From a virus: a DNA stretch of 20,769 nt. Position 1 is the first letter of the stretch. Each line of letters starts with the position of its first letter. Both the position numbers and the translations under genes were made by a program. The stretch covers positions 1 through 20,769 of IMG/VR virus record IMGVR_UViG_3300046777_000866, one strand, 5' to 3'. Of this stretch, positions 13,327-20,769 are shown one piece after another. The notes beneath the pieces are model-generated. The model was given only the letters and a program-made list of their open reading frames with translations. It was not told the DNA's origin and ran no database searches.

Positions 13327-14742
13327 CTATGATTCGAAGATGAAGAAGTTATTCGCACCAAGAGTACATAATGCACGCTCAGATAAGAAGTTAACCTCCA
13401 TTGCATCTAAAGAGCTTGTTTGAGCTCCACCAGCCGAACCTGTGATCCAAGTTTTGTAACGACGATCTTCAGTTTCAGAAGCACGGTAACGAACGTGTAA
13501 GAACGGACGCTTAGCATTCTTTCCTAAGATTTGATCGTAAACAGTAGTAGATCCAGCAGGAACTAAAACACCGTTAACAGCACCACCAACGATACCACCA
13601 CGCAAAGTTGCGTCGTTCAAGTATTTCCAGTCAGTTTTGTAGAACTCGTATCCACGCTTAAAGCCTTTGAATCCTAAGTTCAATGCCATATTCTCATCAT
13701 TGTTAAATAAACCATAAGAAGTACCGCCTGCTCCGTAAGAGTTCTGAGATGCTAACATGTCGTCGATATCGAAAGAGAACTGACGATTAACGAATAAAGC
13801 ATTCTCTTGGATAGCTCCTTGCTTGTCTAAACGCTGGATGATAGAATCGAAATCAGATAAAGTTGATGGATTGCCACCAGACCAAACGTTTCCTCTATCT
13901 TCGATAGCGTTGAACATACCTTGAGTACCAGCAGCACCAGGTTGTACGTTAGAAGTAGCAACTGTCAAGTAAGTTAAAGCACCTGAACCTGATTCAGCAG
14001 GAACACCTTCAACCATTGACATCTCTAAATAATCTTCGAAACGTAAACGAGTCTCGTGCTCAGACTTGATGTACCATAAGTAACCAGTAGCACCATTCTC
14101 AGAAGTTACTTCAACCCATCCGATTTGAGCCATGTCAGATCCAGATACAGTGTAGTTATCTTTGATGATGATAGGCTTGTTATCGAAGAATAAGTCTTGT
14201 GACTCTAAAGAACCTTCCATTCCTAAAGAGCCTTTAGTAAATTCAGATCCAAAAACGAAAGCAGTAGCTTGAGCAGCAGCAGCAATAGACTGACCAGTAG
14301 CAGAGTAATAAGCTACAGTAAATGTATTGTTAGCTGAGTCAACAGCAGTGATAACTGCCTTATCAGATGCAGAACCAGAGTTTGCAGATAAGAATACAGT
14401 TTGGTTAACACGGAAGTTAACTGATACGTTAGCATCATTAACAGTCCATACGGCAGTATTGTCTCCAACCACAGCATCTGTAGTTACATCAACATACTTA
14501 GTATGTAAACGACCTTGCTCTGCCCATTTAATTAAGTCAGAGTTAGTCGGCAATTCAGCTCCTACGATACGTAAGAATGAAGCAATAGAGCGATTACCAT
14601 AACGCTCAAATTCTTTCTCATATGTATCTGGTAAATACTGATTTAAGAAGTCGAAGTTGGTAATGTAGTTAGTTGGCAACGTCTGCTTCACCGCAGATGG
14701 CTCCAACTGAAATCCTGGGATTGTATTAACTTGTCCAGCCAT
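13327..14742 (-). CDS. Major capsid protein
   Basis: The 471-residue protein starts MAGQVNTIPGFQLEPSAVKQ and has the makeup of a HK97-fold major capsid protein of the crAss-like type. It has an N-terminal arm, a helical LPDTYEKEFERYGNRSIASF block (38-57), an acidic loop region with FTKGSLGMEGSLESQD (168-183), EHETRLRFEDYLEMSMVEG, and a C-terminal beta-rich part ending ERALCTLGANNFFIFES. Residues about 84-165 form an extra beta-rich domain (VTTDAVVGDNTAVW to AFVFGS) likely exposed on the capsid surface. Codon use is visibly more selective than in neighbours (Arg almost all CGN, many AAC/TTC codons), as expected for the most abundant virion protein. It lies between the scaffold-like gene and a strong terminator. 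An A-rich leader precedes the ATG. Family identity is from pattern recognition plus gene order. Confidence 0.9.
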   Translation of the reverse strand: MAGQVNTIPGFQLEPSAVKQTLPTNYITNFDFLNQYLPDTYEKEFERYGNRSIASFLRIVGAELPTNSDLIKWAEQGRLHTKYVDVTTDAVVGDNTAVWTVNDANVSVNFRVNQTVFLSANSGSASDKAVITAVDSANNTFTVAYYSATGQSIAAAAQATAFVFGSEFTKGSLGMEGSLESQDLFFDNKPIIIKDNYTVSGSDMAQIGWVEVTSENGATGYLWYIKSEHETRLRFEDYLEMSMVEGVPAESGSGALTYLTVATSNVQPGAAGTQGMFNAIEDRGNVWSGGNPSTLSDFDSIIQRLDKQGAIQENALFVNRQFSFDIDDMLASQNSYGAGGTSYGLFNNDENMALNLGFKGFKRGYEFYKTDWKYLNDATLRGGIVGGAVNGVLVPAGSTTVYDQILGKNAKRPFLHVRYRASETEDRRYKTWITGSAGGAQTSSLDAMEVNFLSERALCTLGANNFFIFES

Positions 14743-14775
14743 TTTTTTTAAAAAGTAAAAGTTTAAAGTTTAAAA

Positions 14776-15867
14776 TTATTTAATCTTTAGTCTGCTACCG
14801 TGATCATTATCCAATGCTGTTACTTTAAATCCAGAACGCTCTAATGGTTGACCTGTAGTTCTAACAGATCCCATGTCGATATTCTTAGATTGTTTAGCCG
14901 ATTCTTCAATTGCTTCTGCTTTACCTTGTTCATAAAAGAACCTAGCAAAAGCGTCTTTGTTCATCGCAACAGCAATAGTCTTATGATACTCTTTAGCATC
15001 CTTAAGCAGCCCATTTTCATCCACAAAATCATTAAAAAATTTTGAGATATCCATTTGAGCGTTTTTAATCTTGTCAGCATCACCAGGTTTATAAGTAAAT
15101 TCTTTGTCACCAATCTTGAAATCAAAACCTTTGAAATCATTGGAGAACAATTCATTTGTTTTATTAACAAAATGTTCTGAACGTTTTGCTTGAAACTCAT
15201 TTTGAGCATCAAGCTGTTTTCTATACTCTCTATAGGTAGCTAATTCTTGTTGATCTTCATTAGAAATACTTTGTTGAACCATCGACTCGAGTGGTGTCTT
15301 ATATTTCTCCTTCTGTTCATTGAAGTAATTAGTTGCCTTAGTAAGTTCTTTTTTGTAGGCAAGTTTTTTCTTTTTAACGTCTCGTTCTTCATCTAATTCT
15401 TCGTCATATCCAAATCTTTCACTAATCTCATACTGAATGTCCTCATCATCCATCTCTGGATTCATTTCTTTTAAGTATGAAGCGATTAATCTTTCTGGAG
15501 ATTCTTTTGAATAATCCTGATTAACACGGTAAAAATCATCTAACCCTCTTCCTGTTTCTTTTTTAAACTTTAAGAATGCATTTACATCCTCTGGCAACAC
15601 CTCTTGTGGGGTATTATTCGTTTGAAAAAGATCATCAAAAGATGAGATGTCTTTATTAAACTTGCTTTTAATATATGAAAGAACGTCTTCATCACCAAAT
15701 TGTGGTGCTTTATTTTCTTCTGCCTCAACAGGAACTCCCACTTCTGGAACTTCTACTGGAGGAATATCATCTTGTTGTTCTTGCTCATACTTCTCGAGCA
15801 ATGCTGCTTCCTTTTCTTGTATAGACTTCTCCTCAAAGTCTACTTGTTTTACTTGAATACCTTCCAT
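14776..15867 (-). CDS. Scaffold-like acidic helical protein
   Basis: The 363-residue protein starts MEGIQVKQVDFEEKSIQEKE. It is very rich in Glu, Asp, Lys and Gln and predicted largely helical. A Pro/Val/Glu linker lies near 35-52 (IPPVEVPEVGVPVEAEE), followed by charged helices (PEMDDEDIQYEISERFGYDEE, ERDVKKKKLAYKKELTKATN). The tail ends with a basic segment (TALDNDHGSRLKIK). Its position between portal and capsid genes, its acidic coiled-coil character and its size fit a capsid scaffolding protein with a C-terminal capsid-binding end. No protease motif is visible in it or elsewhere in the window, so whether it is cleaved is unknown. A TAnnTTTG box lies 20 nt before its start. Confidence 0.82.
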   Translation of the reverse strand: MEGIQVKQVDFEEKSIQEKEAALLEKYEQEQQDDIPPVEVPEVGVPVEAEENKAPQFGDEDVLSYIKSKFNKDISSFDDLFQTNNTPQEVLPEDVNAFLKFKKETGRGLDDFYRVNQDYSKESPERLIASYLKEMNPEMDDEDIQYEISERFGYDEELDEERDVKKKKLAYKKELTKATNYFNEQKEKYKTPLESMVQQSISNEDQQELATYREYRKQLDAQNEFQAKRSEHFVNKTNELFSNDFKGFDFKIGDKEFTYKPGDADKIKNAQMDISKFFNDFVDENGLLKDAKEYHKTIAVAMNKDAFARFFYEQGKAEAIEESAKQSKNIDMGSVRTTGQPLERSGFKVTALDNDHGSRLKIK

Positions 15868-15887
15868 TTGATTTAATTTAGTTTATG

Positions 15888-15895
15888 CAAAATTA
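15888..15895 (-). promoter_or_regulatory. Candidate Bacteroidetes -7 box (TAATTTTG) for the scaffold and capsid genes
   Basis: TAATTTTG on the minus strand fits TAnnTTTG and ends 20 nt before the scaffold ATG at 15867, in the short gap after the portal stop. No -33 TTG is seen at normal spacing. It would allow scaffold and capsid to be made in excess over terminase and portal. Confidence 0.4.
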
Positions 15896-15905
15896 GTAAA
15901 ATATT

Positions 15906-18338
15906 TTATCTTGGATTGAATTGCTCTAAATCAAACGACCCCAAATCGTCCTCTTCACTCTCGAAGTTAGTTGGCGGTAGGTCTTTTTGACGTTGTTCAA
16001 TTAATTTAGATTGCTGTGTAGCTTGTAATTTAGTACGATTATCCTTTGCATCTTCTTTTTCTTGCTCCATTTGCTTCTTAGTACTTACATCAATACCACG
16101 AAGTTGCATATTGTATTCAAACTCACGAGCCATTAAACGTTCTTTAATCTCTGCCTCAGCCACCATCTTTTGAATATCAAGTTGAGTTTTTTGCTTTTCT
16201 AATTCAGCCTTCGCAGCAGACTCCATTTGTATAGCCTGCATTTTTGATTGAGATGCAGCTTGAGCCGATTGAATATTACCTTGAGTTTGCATTTGTATTT
16301 TAGCTTGCTCTCGCTCCATATCTTTTTGCTCCTTACGTTTACGCTTAAATTTGAGCAACTCATTAGCTAACTTCAAGTTTTTCATTTGACGAATATCAAT
16401 AGCATCCTCTAAAGTGATTTGATCTGACTGAAGAGCAGCTTGAATATTTGCTTCTAATTGGGCTTTCTCCTCAACGTCAGGTGCAACCTCAATATAAATA
16501 CCGAAATCAAATAAATATAAGTTTTTAATGTCCTCTAAAATATGAATAGCATGCTTACCAATCTGCATTGCAAATTGTTCTTTAAAATCAGAATACTCTA
16601 ATATGTCAGCCACACGGCATGACACCGCCTCAGCTAATTTTCTAGTCAAGAATTTACTTCCTTCTAAAATATGTCGAGTTGCAGTATTTGAGTTTAAGGC
16701 AGCCAATTTTTGTACGCCTACCAAAGTATCAGGGTCTGGATTAGAAGCGTCTCTAGCCTCATTTAAACCAGTCACATCACGTATCATTGCCATGTATTGA
16801 TTATAGGTAGTAATCAATGCATTAATTTTGGATTGTCCAGAATTTGTATTTAGTTCTTGGATTGGTATTTTAGCATGGTTATATTCCCCATCTCCTGTGA
16901 AGCTTCGACCAATCACACTACCCGTCTGGAAGTATAAACGTAATGCATCCTCAGGATTATAAGCAGCACCTGTACCAAGGTCAACTTCGTTGATACCATC
17001 GGCATCAATAAACACACCGTCTGGTACTACTCTTTGGAGTACTTGTTGAAGTTTTAAGTGTGTCATTTGAATTAAATCAGCAAATGGCATCATCCTTCTA
17101 ACTAATGACTCAATAACTCCTTTATACATTCTAGGAGCAACACATAAATAATTAGGCAATGCATATTGAGATGCTGACTGAGGTCTAACCATATTCTTAG
17201 CCAAATCCCACTTAAGCAAATAACTCGATCCCATTACCATCACACCCTCATACCAAACGTCAATACGTTTCTCTATTCTCTCAAATCTTTCTTCAGTCCC
17301 TTCTGGAGGATTAAAGTTCTCATCTTTTTGAATTACTTTTGCCCCTCCATTGTCTGTATATTTTTTCTTGTAAACATACGTTTTGTCAGTTTTGTAATTA
17401 AAGTATAATAATGTAACAACATCACGATTAAATAAATCTGAACGATAAGGTCTTAATACTCCATAATAATTATACCAAGCCGTGCCTAATTGCTGAATCT
17501 CGGCCATCTCTTCTTTTGTGATGTCTGGTTTAATTTTAATCAACTCAGTAATTGGGACTTGCTTAACCTCTCCGAAATAAAAACAATCGTCAAATGTCGG
17601 GTACTCTGTGTAACTATAAACTAAGTTAGCAGGATCTACGTAATCTATTTTGACCCCTTGTCCTGGAACAAAAGAATGTTTGACAACACCAAGGCCAATA
17701 GTAGTAATATCATAATCAACTCTTTTCCTAATATCTCCATAATGATTTGTATCAAAAATTGTATTAATTGCTTCTTCCTCAGCTATCTCAATAGATGGCT
17801 TATAGTTTATCTGCATGTATAAATTTAACTCTTGGTCAGTCGTAGGAACCTCATCCTCAGGAATATTAAAAGCATCAATTCCTGTTTCTTTTTTTACTTC
17901 TTCTAAATAAGGTTTTGCGACCATATCAGCTTCTACCATATCTTGGAAAGCTGAACGTTTTTCTGCTGATAATGCATCTTGAGAAAACGCTTTTACCTCA
18001 AAATACCTATCGTTCATTCCATTTACTACAATGTCGACAAACTTAGGGATAATAGGTACAGGCTGCCAATCAATATTAATATGCGACATATCGCCATCAA
18101 CTTGGAATTGGTCTTTATATTTTCCAATAGGCTGTTCACCTCTTGCATATAATCTCAACTTATGAAAGTCAATCCATTGCGAATAATACCGACAACTATT
18201 GCCAGTCTTAGCAAACCATTCCCACATAATGCTTTGCCCAACTCTTAGTCCAAATTCCTTGGACGCCTTTTCCGAATCAGTGGCTAACTGAGATGGGAAT
18301 GTAGATGGATTAATTAATATCTTTACTGGATCATTCAT
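15906..18338 (-). CDS. Portal protein
   Basis: The 810-residue protein starts MNDPVKILINPSTFPSQLAT. The block MSHINIDWQPVPIIPKFVDIVVNGMNDRYF (about 84-113) and the following alpha/beta core are typical of the large portal proteins of crAss-like and related Bacteroidetes phages. It forms the dodecameric DNA channel at one capsid vertex, binding terminase during packaging and the tail rings afterwards. The core includes GLGVVKHSFVPGQGVKIDYVD and MAMIRDVTGLNEARDASNPD. Residues about 655-790 are a long Lys/Gln/Glu-rich coiled coil (RKRKEQKDMEREQAKIQMQT), an extended C-terminal 'barrel' region, ending in an acidic tail (FESEEDDLGSFD). The start overlaps the terminase stop by 8 nt, so the two are coupled. 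Confidence 0.9.
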   Translation of the reverse strand: MNDPVKILINPSTFPSQLATDSEKASKEFGLRVGQSIMWEWFAKTGNSCRYYSQWIDFHKLRLYARGEQPIGKYKDQFQVDGDMSHINIDWQPVPIIPKFVDIVVNGMNDRYFEVKAFSQDALSAEKRSAFQDMVEADMVAKPYLEEVKKETGIDAFNIPEDEVPTTDQELNLYMQINYKPSIEIAEEEAINTIFDTNHYGDIRKRVDYDITTIGLGVVKHSFVPGQGVKIDYVDPANLVYSYTEYPTFDDCFYFGEVKQVPITELIKIKPDITKEEMAEIQQLGTAWYNYYGVLRPYRSDLFNRDVVTLLYFNYKTDKTYVYKKKYTDNGGAKVIQKDENFNPPEGTEERFERIEKRIDVWYEGVMVMGSSYLLKWDLAKNMVRPQSASQYALPNYLCVAPRMYKGVIESLVRRMMPFADLIQMTHLKLQQVLQRVVPDGVFIDADGINEVDLGTGAAYNPEDALRLYFQTGSVIGRSFTGDGEYNHAKIPIQELNTNSGQSKINALITTYNQYMAMIRDVTGLNEARDASNPDPDTLVGVQKLAALNSNTATRHILEGSKFLTRKLAEAVSCRVADILEYSDFKEQFAMQIGKHAIHILEDIKNLYLFDFGIYIEVAPDVEEKAQLEANIQAALQSDQITLEDAIDIRQMKNLKLANELLKFKRKRKEQKDMEREQAKIQMQTQGNIQSAQAASQSKMQAIQMESAAKAELEKQKTQLDIQKMVAEAEIKERLMAREFEYNMQLRGIDVSTKKQMEQEKEDAKDNRTKLQATQQSKLIEQRQKDLPPTNFESEEDDLGSFDLEQFNPR

Positions 18339-20547
18339 GTTTTTTGATTCTGCTTAGTGAGCCTGAGTTATCATATCTTGCAAATTTAATGCTTATTTTT
18401 GATTCTTTTTTCTCTGGCAAATAAATATGCTTCTGATTAGCCATAATAGCTAGTCCAGAACTGATTGAAGCATCATGCCTTGTACGATTATTGATATCAA
18501 ATCGTGCCCAGTCAGTCAATGTTCTATTAAATGGCATATTGCCAATCTCGTCTGGTTGTCTATAATGACTTTCTAAATCATAGCCAACAAATCTCTCAAT
18601 ATAAGTCTCAATTGCTGTTGCATGAGCTTGCTTAATATCCTCACTTGAGTTAGGAATACCACCAATTTCTTTTTCAGTAAATGACAATTTTGTGAAATGT
18701 TTGTCAGGTCTATTCATTGAGAATCCTCTATACCCTCTGTTTTTAAAGTGATAAAGTAACCTGGCTTTATTATTTTCAGCAAGCATCGGCATTCCATAAA
18801 ATACACAAGCCATTAATATCTCCTCAAAAAATATCTCAGCAGTCTGTGGTCTGGCTAAATACTCTAAAAAAAAGGCATTACTTGGTGCCTCATCCATATT
18901 AAACTTTGTCAAGCCGTGTAATGAACCGTTCGAACCACCAAATGTAGCACCAGATATATCATAAGGGTCACATCCGAAAGCACCAATATGTTCGTTTTGT
19001 GGATATTTAACACCATTCTTAGTGATAAATTTATTCCTAAGATGCATCGGAGGTAGCCATGATACATTAAATCTCCCTTTTGGGTCTGGATTCCAAATAA
19101 CTTCTGTGTCTTTTTGTCCATTCCTCCAACTAAAATATCCACGTGTAATGACTTGATCACGGATCATCCCGTCATTATAATCAATCTGCTGATAGATTTT
19201 CGTTAGATTAAATAGAGATTGAGTAGATTCATCACGGAATGCGTGCGACTCTGTTCTAGGGAACTGACGATACCATTCGTTTAAGGCATCAGGATTAGAC
19301 TTTAAGGCATCTACCTCGTTATTCCAGTACTCAATAACACCTTGTCTAATTATAGAGCCATCATTACCCTTAACAGGTTTTTCAGGTGTATCAAGAACTG
19401 CATGTCCAAATTCATCAATATATCCTTCAAAATTCTCTTCCATTGGGATAAAGAGAGCATAAAGACCTGAAATTGTCTGACCATTTTGATTACGTTTCTT
19501 AACATTTGAATCATTATATAATTGCTTGTAATTTTCACCACCCTTATCTAATGCATTAGATGTTGATCCCATCATGCATTTACCTACTATCTTTGCTCCC
19601 AAACGAAGGCATGTCTTTCTCACACGCCATCCATTTTGAATATTTAATGGTTTATCTAACTTTGCTGCCTCATCTTCTATTAAGAATAATAATTTTTCTG
19701 AGTCATATGCATTATCAGCAGTATTTCTCCAGTCAATAGTTGTATCAAGCCCATCGATATCCTCTTCCTGCTCTTGGTCCATATTTCTGCGTGTAATCTT
19801 TGTAGCAGGGACACGAAAAGCAAGCTCAGTCTTTGGAGCACTCATACCATCTCTAACAGGTTGGAAAAAGAATGGGTAGTTGTTAGCAATAGGGACAACC
19901 TTATCAGTAAATAATTTCTTAGAGTCAGCTCCAGTCTTAGAAACCATTCCAACCCTTGCATCTTTTGCAAGAGTTCCAATATTCACTGCTTCAGATGAAG
20001 CCATAAATGAAAATCCAGAACGACGGTTTTTAAGATAGCACATTCCAAAAGACCTGAAATCAGCTTTGCATGCTTCCCAAAAAATATAAAATATTCTATT
20101 TGACTCTCTAAAATCTGGCAGGCCAATATCAATTTTTGTCCATTGGAGGTACATATAATGAGATCCAGTTAGATAAGTTTTAACTTTGTTGTTAATAAAC
20201 CAATATCCTTCCTCTCTTCTTGTAAATTCCTCCTCAATATAATCAACCCATTTAGACTTAAATGCATTATCTCGACGTGCCCAGTCGAATATAGTTTTTA
20301 TTCTTGAAAGTTCTTTTGGTAGTTCTTTAGGCTCCCATTTGTTGCTTTGATAATTTACTTTATCAGGAGCCATAGGTAAACCTACTAATAATCCTTGTAT
20401 GTCATATATATCGCCTAATGTGCCATCTTTAGAAATGATGACAATATCATATTCCTCATTGTATCCATACTCCCATGATTTATTTTTGTTCTTTCTTTCA
20501 AGAACTTTATCAGGAATAATATCTTTAACAATGGTATATAAACTCAT
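18331..20547 (-). CDS. terL: Terminase large subunit (packaging ATPase/nuclease)
   Basis: The 738-residue protein starts MSLYTIVKDIIPDKVLERKN. It has the two-domain plan of phage large terminases. In the ATPase half, YLKNRRSGFSF (171-181) sits where the Walker A loop belongs and is a deviant form. LLFLIEDE (286-293) is Walker B with the catalytic Glu, and MMGSTSN (325-331) is the coupling motif. In the RNase H-like nuclease half, GAFGCDPYD (522-530), MLAENNK (588-594) and RHDASISSGLA (690-700) supply the metal-binding acidic residues. It docks at the portal and cuts and pumps DNA into the procapsid. The ATG overlaps the stop of the upstream gene (ATGA) and its own stop overlaps the portal start, giving a coupled packaging operon. 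Confidence 0.93.
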   Translation of the reverse strand: MSLYTIVKDIIPDKVLERKNKNKSWEYGYNEEYDIVIISKDGTLGDIYDIQGLLVGLPMAPDKVNYQSNKWEPKELPKELSRIKTIFDWARRDNAFKSKWVDYIEEEFTRREEGYWFINNKVKTYLTGSHYMYLQWTKIDIGLPDFRESNRIFYIFWEACKADFRSFGMCYLKNRRSGFSFMASSEAVNIGTLAKDARVGMVSKTGADSKKLFTDKVVPIANNYPFFFQPVRDGMSAPKTELAFRVPATKITRRNMDQEQEEDIDGLDTTIDWRNTADNAYDSEKLLFLIEDEAAKLDKPLNIQNGWRVRKTCLRLGAKIVGKCMMGSTSNALDKGGENYKQLYNDSNVKKRNQNGQTISGLYALFIPMEENFEGYIDEFGHAVLDTPEKPVKGNDGSIIRQGVIEYWNNEVDALKSNPDALNEWYRQFPRTESHAFRDESTQSLFNLTKIYQQIDYNDGMIRDQVITRGYFSWRNGQKDTEVIWNPDPKGRFNVSWLPPMHLRNKFITKNGVKYPQNEHIGAFGCDPYDISGATFGGSNGSLHGLTKFNMDEAPSNAFFLEYLARPQTAEIFFEEILMACVFYGMPMLAENNKARLLYHFKNRGYRGFSMNRPDKHFTKLSFTEKEIGGIPNSSEDIKQAHATAIETYIERFVGYDLESHYRQPDEIGNMPFNRTLTDWARFDINNRTRHDASISSGLAIMANQKHIYLPEKKESKISIKFARYDNSGSLSRIKKHE

Positions 20548-20769
20548 TTTGTTTTAGCTCTTGATTCTGCAAACCCTTTACTTGTCACAACATGAGAGGT
20601 CTCGACACCCTCTAATATATTTTTCTCATCCTCAATTCTTTTAAGAATCTCAAATGCATCAAATATGGCTAATTTCTTTGCTTGTGCAGCAGTACGCAAT
20701 TTGTCTGCCGATAATTCATCCTCCAGATCATCTGTAATAATTGCCTCATTTGCTACTTTAATAAGCTCC
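20544..20769 (-). CDS. C-terminal end of a probable small-terminase-like protein
   Basis: An open frame enters from the right edge and ends at TGA 20544, giving 74 residues. It overlaps the terL start codon as ATGA. The segment is charged and helical (ADKLRTAAQAKKLAIFDAFE, then ILKRIEDEKNILEG) and ends SHVVTSKGFAESRAKTK. Its position, coupled overlap and helical oligomerisation-like character fit the C-terminus of a small terminase subunit. The DNA-binding N-terminus is outside the window, so this remains a probable assignment. Confidence 0.65.
   Translation of the reverse strand, partial: ELIKVANEAIITDDLEDELSADKLRTAAQAKKLAIFDAFEILKRIEDEKNILEGVETSHVVTSKGFAESRAKTK

Noticed and set aside
14961-15212. 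Short minus-strand frame of 83 codons inside the scaffold gene
   Set aside because: It is an alternative frame of a strongly coding, Glu/Lys-rich gene, with Met/Leu/Lys bias typical of a shadow.
1-20769. Stop-codon recoding (TAG or TGA read as an amino acid), known in some crAss-like phages
   Set aside because: All genes are intact under the standard code, and TAG (capsid) and TGA (glycosyltransferase, terminase, upstream gene) serve as normal stops at expected protein ends.

Overview
This window is a stretch of tailed-phage genome. It is AT-rich, fully coding and transcribed entirely from the minus strand, so the functional order reads right to left. The gene set matches the late virion module of podovirus-like phages of Bacteroidetes, most like crAss-like phages and their Cellulophaga/Flavobacterium-infecting relatives. 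The reasons are the large terminase with a deviant 'KNRRSGFS' ATP-binding loop, a very large portal with a coiled-coil C-terminus, the capsid type, and a giant tail 'stabilization' type protein beginning MELQRNFLKGVMNKDTDPHF. A BACON-like domain and TAnnTTTG promoter-like boxes also point to a Bacteroidetes host. Family names come from remembered sequence patterns, not from a search. TAA, TAG and TGA are all used as stops and every gene stays open, so there is no sign of stop-codon recoding.

Right to left: the 3' end of a probable small-terminase-like gene (20544-20769), large terminase (18331-20547), portal (15906-18338), an acidic scaffold-like protein (14776-15867) and major capsid protein (13327-14742). 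A strong UUCG-loop terminator follows the capsid gene. Then comes a 248-residue conserved protein (12519-13265), a second terminator, and two connector/ring-type proteins (11764-12456 and 10868-11764). Next is a 1522-residue tail protein (6300-10868), then a glycosyltransferase (5373-6284), a radical SAM/SPASM enzyme (4345-5376) and a 243-residue tail protein (3589-4320). A GNAT acetyltransferase (3163-3570), a Q/A-rich internal-virion-like protein (2344-3159), a 496-residue virion-type protein (850-2340) and the N-terminus of a probably large virion protein running off the left edge (1-841) complete the window.

The most unusual part is 3.6-7.7 kb. The tail protein has gained a C-terminal extension: a BACON-like domain, then four threonine tracts (23, 10T+1S, 12 and 11T+1S residues) separating two kinds of cysteine-containing module in the order A-B-A'-B'. 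Directly downstream lie a DxD glycosyltransferase and a radical SAM/SPASM enzyme whose start overlaps the glycosyltransferase stop. The 243-residue protein beyond them looks like the part that normally forms the C-terminus of this tail protein family. I infer that the tail gene has been split by a cassette encoding a mucin-like, possibly O-glycosylated and radical-SAM-modified adhesin together with its modifying enzymes. This is a hypothesis from arrangement and motifs.

Three TAnnTTTG boxes sit 20, 20 and 22 nt before the starts of the scaffold, 248-residue and 230-residue genes. Two of them lie immediately after the two terminators, which suggests that head and connector genes are separate transcription units. 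Start codons were revised for two genes (230-residue connector and GNAT). No tRNA, CRISPR, IS element or non-coding gap above about 70 bases was seen.
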